Shown here piece after piece: positions 1-10,184 of a stretch of 64,000 nucleotides of DNA (positions are counted from its first letter, which is position 1; each line of letters starts with the position of its first letter). The notes under the pieces were generated by a model. The model ran no database searches and had not been told where the DNA came from. It worked only from the letters and a program-made list of their open reading frames with translations. Location of the stretch: the NCBI GenBank assembly GCA_002633025.1, contig NMRB01000417.1:267174-331173 (forward strand). Reading direction: 5' to 3'. The stretch is from Notospermus geniculatus (lineage: Eukaryota; Nemertea; Pilidiophora; Heteronemertea; Lineidae). A program made the translations under genes and the position numbers.

Positions 1-371
1 TGGCTGAAGGAACACCCAGGGGAATTTGCCTCCTCCACGGCCAATAACCAGACACGCAAAGGAGGATTTGTTCTGGTAGACAGAGCGGTGGGTCTCGAGT
101 GATATTACTGGAAGACTTTCGTGCTTTTGGAGGTACAGGCAAGACCCTGGCAATTATTATCACAAAGGAGTCATCTCCGTGGAACCAATGTTGAATGATC
201 ACCTCAGGTGTTGCTGGTGGTCATCATTCTTTGGGAGCTCTGGCGAGTAAGGACTTGAAATGCTGGCAACATCAACGAATCCAGAGACTGTTTGACTCAT
301 TTGGTGGTTTAGGTGAAACGATTTGAAAGTTTTGTAAGTGCCTGATCCATCTAAAGTGATCACTATAGCAT

Positions 372-751
372 TGTATTTTATTTGTATGTTTCCATCAGGG
401 CTAGTAAACATAAAATCATCTCCGAATTTCGCAAATTTTCGACCCCGACTAGTCGAGATCCCAGAAGTGAATGAGCTGGATCCCAATTATGGACCTGTAG
501 TTCCATCAGGGCCGAATCCATAGCATTATTGGCCCTCGTAAGTACGGAGGCGGCCATCTCAAGCTACTCATGTTCCTCACTTGGATGGGGTCTTTTACTT
601 GCCCTTGCAAAGGTGCAAGTATATGCTCAAAGGCACCATGGCTTACTGTCCCATGCGACGGATGTGAAGAGTGAGGGATGATATCCCATATGGCCCGGGC
701 TGGATTCGAACCCAGGACCAGATGCTGTGATAACCATTCAGCTATCAGGGT
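372..751 (-). mobile_element. SINE-A copy (tRNA-derived), minus strand, plus a tail fragment
   Basis: The main copy is 501-751 read on the minus strand. Its tRNA-like head lies at 700-751 with a B-box-like stretch (rc of gattcgaaccc at 713), and the 3' end is the catcagggccg motif at 504. Its body (gcccttgcaaagg, ttcctcacttggatggggtc) recurs in at least eight other places in this window. A second piece of the same tail, catcaggg preceded by a T-rich tract, lies at 372-400 and is joined directly to a fragment of foldback repeat F (401-480). The head is damaged in the A-box region. Nothing suggests that it is active. Confidence 0.8.
401..480 (+). repeat. Fragment of foldback repeat family F
   Basis: Sequence such as tctccgaatttcgcaaattt and gagatcccagaagtgaatg is shared with 26301-26400, with both arms of the inverted repeat at 48585-48780, and more distantly with 39799-39936. 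About 30 bp are missing here between ccgacta and gtcgagatccc when compared with the 26.3 kb copy. Confidence 0.7.
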
Positions 752-959
752 AAACGGGTGGGTTTTGAGGCTACTCTTGAAGATCAAGATGCTGCCACTT
801 GCCCTGATATGGCACGCACCCTGGTTTCATAGTCTTGGGGCAGCTGAAGAGAAGGTACGATCTCCATGAATAACCCACCTGCTCCTAGACCACAATAGCA
901 CTCAACATCAGCAACCCTATGCATCATCTAGGATGACAAACCTCAATTCCAGGTGGTAA

Positions 960-1560
960 CTTAGTGGTCGAACGGTGGGCTGCTTTTGTTAACCTGTTTT
1001 TCTGATGGGCAGCAAATTCCTATGGTCGCCCATAAAGAAAAAAGGCTTTGAGACTGCCCATCACAGAAGTGCATAAAAACACCAGTTTTTTTCTGTCTTT
1101 TTGTGTTCTGCATTGCAGTCATTGCATTTCTTGCGATTTTCCCATCTTATCATAAACACCTGGCTCACCATGTTTTTATCGAAGTCACCGATAGCGGGAA
1201 TTATTTGTAGCATTCGCCATAATGATAAATCATTTCATAATCAGGTGTAGTTAAGGGCCATTTGGTCATTCGTTGGGCCATATCTGCCTCCAGTGGTCAA
1301 GCTATAACTCAAGTCCACCACGTGAGACACACCTTATAACCAACGCCATCTGCCCATTTTCTTAATTTGTAGAGCCTTGAAAAAAGTGGGCCTGTATGGA
1401 TAGATCCTTTTGGAATTTGCCTATTATCAATCCAAAGTCAGCTTCCTCATCAGAGGCTTCAACCGAAATCATCACCGAAGTCCACCTCCTCATCACAAGT
1501 CATCATCGTCTTCATCAGAGTCACTCTCTTCATCACCTTTCTTCTTATGCCACCTAAAAT
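960..1560 (-). pseudogene. Possible decayed transposase relic (piggyBac-like?)
   Basis: On the minus strand a run near 1500-1555 would encode a basic-then-acidic stretch (KKKGDEESDSDEDDDD), preceded by a pyrimidine-rich tract ending in AG like a splice acceptor. The acidic character continues through two frameshifts (DEEVDFGDDF, then SDEEADFG). About 350 bp further on, 1061-1190 would encode DFDKNM, then RKKCNDC and EKNWC before a stop. An acidic N-terminus and a cysteine-rich C-terminus following a D-x-[DN]-K-x-M-like motif are features of piggyBac-type transposases. That would make this an internally deleted, frameshifted copy. I cannot see a catalytic core. The match is by eye only and the assignment may be wrong. 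Confidence 0.2.
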
Positions 1561-1933
1561 CAGGCCAAACCCAAACTGCCTGCTGGTAAAAAGGCAGTAC
1601 ATGTATCTCTACTGGTGATCATAGGGAATCCCTGGCCAAAATACAGCAGTCTTGGAGCAGTGATGAAGCATATTTGAGGGGTAGCAGCAGCAGCAGTATT
1701 AGAGCAGTACTGCAGCACTATTGCAGCATATATTTCAAATTTTTGCCCTTGGCTGCTGTCACAGGGGTATGGTCAAGTGAAGTCACAACTTGATAGGGTA
1801 CTGATAAGGGCACAGTCGTGTACAGAAGGGCTGATGCTTCAACTGACCATCCCCGCCCAAATATTGAACAGAGACACTGCCTTCTACCAGTACCGGTAGT
1901 GGGCAGTGGTGCTGTGCTCTTCCACCTTATGGT

Positions 1934-1968
1934 GCAGAGCAGGAATTGGTGCAGAGCAGGAATTTACA
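1934..1968. repeat. Short tandem duplication, 17 bp x 2
   Basis: The unit gtgcagagcaggaatt occurs twice back to back. It is too small to say more. Confidence 0.6.
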
Positions 1969-2894
1969 TTGGCCAGAGATGGACAAGTCCTTGGCAATAC
2001 TAATCAGATGGAAGGCGATGTGTCCTTTAGATTTCGATGCAACCTGTCGTAGCTGCTAAAAGTGATTGTTCCATGGTTGAAAACGGTTTGATTGATGCTG
2101 GGCGGCCTTCCTCTGCTTCATGTAGCCCTTCACCACATCGCTAATAAAGCGAGATCGATATCAAAATGGCGGATGATCAAAAAGACTGATCGTCACTTTT
2201 TACCATTCATCCAATTTGATGGAGAGTTTACTACCTCTAAATAGGTAATTTTATCCTACCTGGGTGTTGCACCTACCATGAATAAACAAGATGGACAGAG
2301 CCTGTATGTTCTCTCAGGTAGATCTGTTTAGAATTCCTTTGAAAAGAAACTATAAATCACCACTTGGAAGACTTTGCAAGATCTCAGGCACCTGTGATGA
2401 TATCTGGGATTTTCCACCAAAAAAGACTCAACAACGCCATGGAACTCTCAACAACAACATGATAAAACACACGGAAATCTGTGATCAAGTTGAGTTGAAC
2501 CTTTTTCCACACACCTTCGTTTTCACCTTTCGATTCTTCTGACAATATTTGGATTACCTAGGAAGGTAGAAACATACCTGAACTTGGATACTTTTTATAA
2601 AATGGATGCATTACACCAATGAGATTGGCAAGTACACAAAGATGATTTGTTTTTATGCGTTCAGAAAAACAGCCTGCTTGACATAAGTCAGAAGAAACTA
2701 AGCAATCCAGCTTAACCTGAAATCTTTGAGGAAAATGAACAACTGAGTGGTCATCAATGGAACAAAATTTAAAGGCAGCAGTTTTCTCAGTCATATTTTA
2801 GAACAAGTGGCAGTGGAGTCGCTAGGCAGGGGAAGACCTTGCAGAATAATATGTGAACCCATCTAGCAAAAGTCACAACCGAAGAAAGGGTTAC

Positions 2895-3050
2895 AAGCCT
2901 AACAACACAATCGCTGAAATGTACATCTCTGCATGCAGGTTGACAACAGTAGTGGGCAGCAGTGATAATAGTAAAGTAAACTGCCGACCGATGATGATCA
3001 CCAACAAGCCCCTGCTTTTGAGCAGATCACACATGCTGCTCTGGACCAAC
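2895..3050. repeat. Diverged dispersed repeat R, copy 1
   Basis: It aligns by eye with 54946-55095: both contain acaacacaat, then gctgaaatgtacatctctgc, then gatgatcac and tgcctgcttttg-like stretches in the same order. The copies differ by many substitutions and small indels. No terminal structure was identified. Confidence 0.5.
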
Positions 3051-3589
3051 TGTTTATGGGCCTAGTTCTAGTGGGTATTACTTGCGCACCAAAGCGCAGG
3101 TGATACCAGGGCTCTCAATCTCTGGGGGTAAGTAGGCCTACCAGGGACTTTCAAAAGAGGTAGGAATTTCTACTAAGGCAAGAACTGGCAACAGCAGAAC
3201 TCCAAAACTACCTCAAATTTCCCTTTAAAACACTCCAGTTTATTAGTCATCTTCACCTTGAAGAACAGCAAATTGATTATTTTTCGATAGTTGAAATACA
3301 CACAGGTGTAAAAGTGATAAATATTTAGACAGACTTTGAAGTTGTGAAAAGAGCTATCGGGTTATTTTAATGGGCTACTTCAGGTGGAGGGTCTGATCTT
3401 GATCACTCTGTGGGTGAGCAGTAAACAAATAACCATCGTTAGATACATCATACCTGGCAATTAAGGTGGCTACAAATCCTACTTTGTTCAATAGTTTTAC
3501 TATAGAGCAATAGGTGCCGACAATAGCTGGCTTCTCAACTTATGGCTTTCATTCTACCGTTTCATATTTTGCCTCAAATGATGCAGTGA

Positions 3590-3925
3590 TCCAAAAGGAT
3601 CTCATTTTGCAATGATCCAACAGGATCTTGTTGATAAATCCAACAGGACTATGTTCTGCAATGATCCAACAGGATTATGTTCTGCAATGATCCAACAGGA
3701 TATTGTTGTGCAATGATCCAACATGATCTTCTTGTGCAATGATCCAACAGGATCTTGTTGTGCATTGATCCAACAGGATATTGTTGTGCAATGATCCAAC
3801 AGGATCTTGTTGTGCATTGATCCAACAGGATCTTGTTGTGCAACGATCCAACAGGATCTTGTTGTGCAATGATCCAAATAATATTTTTCTGCAGTTATCC
3901 AACAGGATCTTGTTGTTTTTAAACA
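3590..3925. repeat. 26-bp minisatellite, about 12 units
   Basis: The unit is caatgatccaacaggatctt followed by gttgtg. Consecutive units start at 3659 and 3685, which fixes the period at 26 bp. Because 26 is not a multiple of three, all three minus-strand frames stay open and each gives a 26-residue repeating peptide. That explains the overlapping open frames here without invoking a gene. Each unit also has a partly palindromic core (aacaggatcttgtt). Confidence 0.9.
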
Positions 3926-3928
3926 AAT

Positions 3929-3970
3929 AACAATCCTGTTGGATAATTAAAATTATCCAACAGGATTGTT
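3929..3970. repeat. Perfect 42-bp palindrome at the minisatellite edge
   Basis: The arms are aacaatcctgttggataatt (3929-3948) and its exact reverse complement (3951-3970), with only aa between them. The arms contain the minisatellite unit core in opposite orientations, so the palindrome probably arose by inversion of one repeat unit. It could extrude as a hairpin. Confidence 0.9.
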
Positions 3971-3989
3971 GCTATGCAATGATCCACAG

Positions 3990-5230
3990 GACAACCTGTG
4001 CAATGATCAATGATAATCAGATGCAATGATAAATATCATTGTTTTTTCAGCTTTTGTTCATACTGATTCGTGTATCCTTGATATTGTTCTTATTCACAAC
4101 TAAAGATGTCATATTTTGGGAACTTGATCAATTCTTCATCTAAGGGATAATAAATGCCTTGATTTGTCCCTGTGGAACTTGAGGAACCTCAGGCGATACT
4201 TTCACATGTAAATTTCCCCCAAGCTGGCAATTGCGTACCTCTCTCAGATACATGTGTAACACAGGATTGAAACCAACTTAGTGAGATGGAAAGTAAAATA
4301 CGATAATGAAGATGAATAGACCTGCCACTAAAGACAGAAAAACAGCGTCATTAGCCTGGCTGCAGGACTTTCAGGTGGCCAATACTGGGAATAAATTGGC
4401 TTTGACCAGTGTCCACAGAGAGAAAAACCAATCAGGTAATAGATTACGGGGGTGCACATTCCAGCAATTGCTATAGAGTCGTATTGAGTCGTAATGAAAA
4501 CATTGATGAATGGGTGGATTGGTAAGGTGTAGTCATCAGGATGTATGCTAATTCAACTTACAACTGCTTTTGGCTCTTTTGAAATGAACAAAACTAGCAC
4601 TACTTATCAATTTCTCTCAAGCACACACACAACATCTTCTCTGAGTTCAGGTTAAGACTCGGCTTCTCCTCCCTTGACCTTCACGCAAGCAAACCACATT
4701 CCGTGTTCAACGGATTTCCCGGTCCCAAAAATAGCAACCAATTACGGCAAAGCTTGCACTGACCCACGTGCATGACGTATTCCTGGTAATGACGTTGACC
4801 AATCAAAATTTGATGAAATGACATCATTGATTTTTTTTCCGTGAACGATGAAGAAACGAGGCTTCTGATTGGGCGCATGAGAAAATCCCAAAGCGTTGAA
4901 CACAGAATCTGGCTGCTTGCTGCAGAGTGTAGGAAGAGGTTGGCCGATTTCTACACGATGCATTATGCAGAATGACACACAAATATTCTTACCATAACCA
5001 AGACTTGAAGTGACTATGGTTTGCTTACCTGTAAAGAGAAAAGTCAAAACATTGATCAACAGGACTGTAAAGATATGAATTCTTTAAGTGAAGGAAGCAA
5101 TGCATATCAACCAATGCGATGGGAGCTTTAATGCCACTAGAGACCACCTGCTAGCGGTCCTCAAATGTCACAAAATTTGACGTCGCAGACGACCCGGCCA
5201 ATTCTGATTGTTGGTCACCGAGGGTTAGGC
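3990..5230. other. Unassigned, no repeat or gene recognised
   Basis: No tRNA head, TIR pair or tandem array was seen. Overlapping minus-strand frames at 4681-5059 do not resemble a known protein. Confidence 0.5.
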
Positions 5231-5830
5231 GTGCAGGGTTTCCGCCAGAAAAAAATGAAATGGTCCATGGACCATGTGCTCACTGGGTTGGACATAATAG
5301 TCTAATGACAGAGGGAGGTACATATCAGTTACGAGGAATCTGGGTCAAGTCATTCCCAGGTAGGACTTTGATGATTTTTGGGTTATGCCACCTGGCGGCC
5401 ATATTGGATGTTCGATCGGGCTGGAACTTCACATGTACATAAAGGTCATCTGCAGGGAGCAGAGAATGGATTCATGTTTAATGGCAAGTCACAATTTGTC
5501 ACATCTCAAAATTTTCAAAATGTCACGGGAAAGTATCAATTGTCACAGCTTTTTTGGTGCTTTTTGCATGTTTAGGTCACATCAAGTTTGCTTTTGTCAC
5601 ATAAGCGAGAACGAAAAGCACACATTATCCCTATAGAAAGGACGCAAATCAATGTGGTTTCTCAGTCAGCCCCCCAGGTAGGGAACTGCTGGGGATCAAT
5701 GGTCCACAGCATGCTAGCAATTTATCAACCCGAGAAATGTCATTAAAATACCTATCCCAGACCCAAGTGTCAGCAAAATTTGAGACTATTTTCTTCTAAA
5801 TGAAGCACCTGAACAGATCCTTCGCAGGGT

Positions 5831-5860
5831 TTCCGCCAGGAAAAAATGATGGGGGATCAA
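5831..5860. repeat. Orphan CAGGGTTTCCGCCAG end
   Basis: The sequence cagggtttccgccagg matches the ends at 5234 and 8380. No partner end was found nearby inside the 1360-bp element, so this is probably a truncated or older copy. Confidence 0.5.
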
Positions 5861-6011
5861 TGTGACCAAGACGGTGGGTACTTGGGTGGGGGCCGTCCCC
5901 CCAGAAAAAAATTGGATTTTAGAAGCCCAGAGTCGGATTTTCCGGCATTTCCTGCCAAAATGTTTTTACAACTGCCTTGATATGAAATTTAAGGCCTTCC
6001 CACAGAAATTA

Positions 6012-6222
6012 TTAAAGGGGCTGTTCATTTTCGTCAATTGAGGAATCTGAGTTGTGATCCTTGAAAAAAAATGAGAAAGCTATGAAGCTGCAAATTGCAG
6101 CGGTTATTCTGTACAGGACAACAAATAATTGCTGCAATCTGCAAGTGCATAGCTGCTTTTTCCCTTTTCCCAAGGACCACAACTCAAGATTCCTCAATGA
6201 CGAAAACAAACAGCCCCTTTAA
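6012..6222. mobile_element. MITE-4, 211 bp, long TIRs, TTAA ends
   Basis: The left end is ttaaaggggctgttcatttt and the right end is its near reverse complement (cagccccttt then aa). The arms stay similar for about 50 bp (ggaatctgagttgtg / cacaactcaagattcc), so the element could fold into a hairpin. The TTAA at each end fits a TTAA-type target duplication as used by piggyBac and Kolobok elements. Only one copy was seen in this window. Confidence 0.75.
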
Positions 6223-6430
6223 GACTTTTTAAGGCCTTGATAATGAATATGCCAACTTCAAGAATTTCTTGAAGACCTTGTAGGCACCCTGGATAATGAC
6301 CTGGAATGGAAACACCAAGCCAAAGCTTACCAGGTCAGCTTGACTCAGCTTCACCACACAGGGAAAAAATCCAACTTGACCCTGGCTGGCTGGGGTGGGC
6401 CACACTAAAATGCTCACCAGCTCACTTACA

Positions 6431-6600
6431 ATAGGAGCTGTCAGCGAGTTGACCACTAGGTGTCACTAGGGCCCAATTCAATGCATCTAGCGGACCCAGT
6501 CATTATCGATCGAGCAGCGATCATAATAGATTTCCTGTACAGTTGGTCCGCTAAGACTGTGCTGCCATCTGTTAGCAATATGCGCGGCTGACTGCTCCCA
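6431..6600. mobile_element. MITE-1, copy 1
   Basis: The ends are ataggagctgtcagc and gctgactgctcc, near reverse complements. An inner inverted pair, tagcggacc and ggtccgcta, makes most of the element foldable. Almost the same sequence lies at 10921-11093, and more diverged copies at 45193-45367 and 47958-48150. It is inserted in the 1360-bp TIR element. Confidence 0.85.
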
Positions 6601-7589
6601 TTACAATGTAGTGAATAGTTGGCCATCCTCTCAAACGAAAAAGAGGCATTGTAAGCATGTTTTGAAATGTCACAAAAATTCCTGTTTGTCACAGAATTTT
6701 ACTGATCACTTTGTCACATTTTGTCACAGAATTCTCAAAAAGTCACAGAATGTCACAGAATTTCAGGCAAACAAGTTTTGTCACAGAATGTCACCATGTC
6801 ACAGGGAATCCATTCTCTGAGGGAGCCACATAGCACATTGGAGCACTTTGGGCCAAATTGTTCCTGAGTTACAGCACTTTGATTATTTTCGGGTTACGAC
6901 ACCTGGCGGCCATATTGGATGTCCGATCAGGCCGAAACTTCACATGGACATAAAGGTCATCTGCAGGGGGCCACATAGCACATTGGGGTGCTTTGGGTCA
7001 AGTCATTCCTGAGGTACAGCACTTTGATTATTTTCGGGTAACGCCACCTGGCGGCCATATTGGATGTCCGATCGGGCCGAAACTTCACATGGACATAAAG
7101 GTCATCTGCAGGGGGCCACATAGCAAATTGGAGCGCTTTGGGTTAAGGCGTTCCTGAGTTACAGCACTTTGATGATTTTTGGGTTACGCCACCTGGTGGC
7201 CATGTTTGAAGTCAAATCAGGCCGAAATTTGACATGCATGTAAAGGTCATCTAGATGGAGGTAAATATCAAATTTGAGCACTCTGCGTCAAGCCGTTCCT
7301 GAGTAATAGCACTTACTTGATTTTCAGGTTACGCCACCTGGCGGCCATATTGGATGTCGAATCGGGCCGAAACTTGGTATTTTTTAAGGTACCCCTCCAA
7401 TGCATGTTTATGCAAGATATGAAGTTGCTCGGTGAAATAATGACAAACTGTGGCAGGTTCGTCACTTTTGTCGAACTTTGACCTCTGTGACCTTGAAAAG
7501 TAGGTCAAATCAAAAACCCGTTATATATGTTATGTATCCTTATTAGCTACACCTATGATAAAAATTTGGAGATGATCTAGTCATTAGTT

Positions 7590-8098
7590 CAGGAGTTATT
7601 GCACTTTTTGTGTTTTTGGTTTCCGCCACCTGGTGGCCAAACTGAGAGTCGAATCGGACCGAAACTTGGTGTCGTGGGTCATCTGACCTAGGGGTATATA
7701 TGTACCAAGTTTCAGATCAATAGCTCCAGCGGTTACGAAACGTGCCCTGCTAACGGACACGGACGACGACGACGGACGGAGCCACTAATATATGCTAATG
7801 TGGTTAACCACATAAGAAAATGTCGTTAGGTGGTCAAAATATGTCTCCTAACTACTCCAATGTGGTTTGTTAGGGAATAAGGACAATAACCACTTAAGAA
7901 ATACAACCTCCTTAGAGCTCTCTGCAGTGTCGTCGTCCGAATGCAGAAGTTTTCTTAGGTGGTTAACCACCTAAGAGAAAATGACCACCTAGGAGCCCAT
8001 TCAAGATAAAAATAACCTCCTAAGCCCCCATCTGCAAACACGGACGACGACGGACGACGGACGCTGCACCATCGTAATAGCTCACCCCAGTGAGCTAA
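7590..8098. mobile_element. 3' part of dispersed element U with (CGACGG)n tract
   Basis: The sequence from tttcagatcaatagctccag (about 7711) through cgaaacgtgccctgctaacg, a cgacgg microsatellite and agctcaccccagtgagct is repeated at 38836-38979. In this copy the microsatellite is split by a 250-bp block (7786-8035) that the 38.8 kb copy lacks. The agctcaccccagtgagct end is itself a small hairpin. Confidence 0.7.
7786..8035. repeat. Array of CTTAGGTGGTTAACC-type half sites
   Basis: This block interrupts the (CGACGG)n tract. It holds many variants of ggttaacc with flanking ttaggtgg / ccacctaag in both orientations. One is a perfect 22-bp palindrome at 7954-7975 (two cttaggtggtt arms joined as inverse complements), and a second shorter one is gtggttaaccac near 7801. 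No coding frame was recognised. Confidence 0.6.
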
Positions 8099-8107
8099 AA
8101 ATAAGAG

Positions 8108-8190
8108 TACGGACCAAAAAAATTTTTTTTGAAAATTTTTTTTTCAAAAAAATTTTTTGAAATTTTTTAAATATTTTTTAAAAGGTTTAA
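8108..8190. repeat. A/T homopolymer-rich tract
   Basis: Alternating runs of A and T (for example aaaaatttttttt) form many self-complementary stretches. This is low-complexity sequence. Confidence 0.85.
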
Positions 8191-8865
8191 ACGATGTTTG
8201 GTGCCATTTTAGGGGTATTTTGAAGCATAAAATCCCCGTGCCGGTCATGCCGATTGTTTGGTTTCGTCCGGCATGTCATGGAAAAATGGTTAGCCAACAT
8301 TTTTGAGGGTACGGATCCATACCCTGGAAAAATTTAAGGGTACAGAATTTTACCCATTTTACCCTCTGGCGGAAACCCTGGCGAGGTGGGCCCGGAACCA
8401 CGAGCGCCAAGTCATCGTCCGAAGCCTCGTACGATTCTAGCTTGTACCAGAGATGCTGTGGCTGTACTATTTCCCCGATGAACCCACTATTCGCCCGGGC
8501 ACTCGGTGCCCACAGGTAAAGATACATCGGATAACCGAGTTATTTGTTTTCTGCCATTTTCCAAATAATAGTTTAACCTACAGGTGCCAATCAACTGATT
8601 TTTATTCTTTGTCAGAAATCTCTTCGTACCTGGTATCTTCACTTGGCATTTTACTCACAGACAAGGTGTGTGAGAGAAAAACAGGTCTGATGAACGACTT
8701 AGGGTGAAGTCAATGATTATGGGAACTTACGAACCTTACAACTGCCTTTGATTCCAATAAGGAACCCGCACAAGTTTTTACCCTGACAGGTCAGGACTGT
8801 GAGCGGTGACCGAGGATGCCAAACACAGAGCAAAGCAATGCCATGACATCGTTTCAAGAGGAGGA

Positions 8866-9060
8866 GCCACAGTGGTGTAGTGGTTCAATGATTTGCTCCA
8901 AATTCCAGAATTTCACGGTCAATTTTACAGATTTGTCGGCCAAAAGGGGGGTGCACCCCCCCTTGGATCCGCGCCTGATTTGGATGGGGTCTTTTACTTG
9001 CCCTTGCAAAGAAACAAGGTACAAGGCACCATAGCGTACTGTCCCATGTGACAGATGAAC
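8866..9060. mobile_element. Three-family repeat mosaic
   Basis: Three pieces are joined end to end. First is a CORE-like SINE head (gagccacagtggtgtagtgg) of about 25 bp. Second is the right half of the CAG-ended element seen whole at 32170-32342 (gatttgctccaaattccag through ttggatccgcgcctg). Third, from about 8978, is a minus-strand SINE-A middle (ttggatggggtcttttactt). None is complete. Serial insertion followed by deletion is the simplest explanation. Confidence 0.75.
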
Positions 9061-9927
9061 AATCTTGCCACCAATCATACTTTCCTAATGCACCACTCAA
9101 AATTCAAACTACCATTCACAGGCAACATCAAGAGGAGTTGATTTTATCAGTGTCCTTCAGGTGTGAGAAGTGAACACCGTTAAGTATTTCAGATGGTAAT
9201 TCATCTCATTTATTCACATATTTATTAAGCAATGCGTAGTATGATGTGAAATCGAGGGACAGGGTCACTCCGTGGTTGCATTCCTTAACAAGGTTTTGGA
9301 AGAGAGATGATCTTATCAAAGCATAACAGGTGAGTCAGGGGGATTGCTGTTATAAGAGCTTGATGGCGATTATATCTATTTATTCATAGAACAATAAGAA
9401 AGGCTGGCAGGTTTTCACATTTTATGTCATGGTCATTCCCAGAGTGGTTTCCTTTATAATAGAAACAGGAAAGCATCTTTGAAGAATGATAAGAAAGGTT
9501 GCAGAAGATGAAGGGGAAAAGAGGAGGCAGTGGTTCAGGAAGTATCATTTCCTACAGTACGTTGCACAATTGACCTACCTTCGTCCGCGTATGTCACGCG
9601 AAAGGTACTCTTCAGTTCATTGCGTATGGTACAGGTGCGTCACGCATCTCTTCTGTGTGATGTCCCCGCACCACGGGCGAATGACTTTATGTCTTCATTG
9701 CGACCGTGCCTTCCATGACGGCGTGCAACGTCCGTGGAAGATACGAGGACGGTATGCGCATGACGCTGCATGTGGAACACGGATGGTGCATGGTGTGGAA
9801 GGGAGTTCAATTGTGCAATGTACTGTATTTCACAGGGACAAGGTGTTCAGGACTTTCTAAAAAGCCCAAGGCAAGGTGTATCAAAATGAGGCACATCCCT
9901 GTGTCCATGATAGTGAATTGGTAGATG
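9061..9927. other. Unassigned; open frame at 9486-9860 not recognised
   Basis: The 124-codon plus-strand frame at 9486-9860 is among the longest free of N here. It is rich in R, H and C, has no motif I know, and two other frames overlap it. I see no splice or Kozak evidence that decides for a gene. Confidence 0.4.
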
Positions 9928-10184
9928 TTTAAAGCCACTGTATTGAATTCTGAAAGGCCTTCGTGGTTCGCAGACGTTAGTGTAGTGTAAAATGTACTAT
10001 ACTCTATCTGAACACATTAGAGCTCTGCCTGCAGTTTTCTCAATGTGTGCTGAAAACTAGGCCTTGATTCTTTGAAGAACGTATCAGGCAAGCATTTGGG
10101 GACCTTCCCGAGCTATGAGACCTCTACCTGCATTCTCCTAACACTTTGAAAATATTGTAAAATTCAAAACAGTGGGGCTTTAAG
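9928..10184. mobile_element. MITE-2, copy 1, TTAA-type ends
   Basis: The left end ttaaagccactgtattgaat is nearly the reverse complement of the right end (attcaaaacagtggggcttt then aa). Internal landmarks are ctctgcctgcagtttt and gaagaacgtatcaggcaagc. Other copies are at 36304-36547, 38980-39174 (truncated) and 45176-45605. Reverse-orientation partial copies are at 37389-37650 and 39768-40050. Confidence 0.85.

Larger units (their letters stand above)
5460..6819. mobile_element. 1360-bp non-autonomous TIR element, 6-bp TSD AGGGAG
   Basis: The ends are cagagaatggattc at 5460-5473 and its exact reverse complement at 6806-6819. The element is flanked by AGGGAG at 5454-5459 and 6820-6825. Removing it restores a 145-bp unit of element U almost exactly, which is strong evidence for insertion. 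Inside both ends there are many TGTCAC/GTCACA motifs (about 5490-5600 and 6667-6805), like subterminal transposase-binding repeats. No transposase frame was seen. The element carries two smaller nested elements (6012-6222 and 6431-6600). CAG termini and a 6-bp duplication could fit a hAT-like type with short duplications, but that is inference. Confidence 0.85.
5302..7380. repeat. 145-bp tandem units of dispersed element U (interrupted)
   Basis: The unit contains cacctggcggccatattgga and ccacatagcacattgg. The ccacatag motif starts at 6826, 6971 and 7116, exactly 145 bp apart. A fourth, more diverged unit follows, reaching about 7380. One more unit lies at 5302-5459, separated from the others only by the 1.36 kb TIR element at 5460-6819. 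A diverged unit without the tandem context lies at 7590-7700. Confidence 0.85.
5234..8380. mobile_element. Candidate 3.1 kb CAGGG-TIR element hosting a transposon nest
   Basis: Both ends carry the same 16 bp in opposite orientations: cagggtttccgccaga at 5234 and its reverse complement at 8365-8380. The flanks (ggcgtg left, gcgagg right) are similar but not identical, so a target duplication is only possible, not shown. The same end sequence recurs at 5831 as an orphan end, and in a changed form at 57596. Inside lie 145-bp units, a 1.36 kb TIR element, two miniature elements and a (CGACGG)n element end. The two ends could instead belong to different copies. Confidence 0.45.

Noticed and set aside
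3602-3926. Three overlapping minus-strand frames with repeating peptides
   Set aside because: They are produced by the 26-bp minisatellite, whose period keeps all frames open. No start context or domain supports translation.
9486-9860. 124-codon plus-strand frame as a gene
   Set aside because: No motif, two overlapping alternative frames, and composition like the surrounding DNA.
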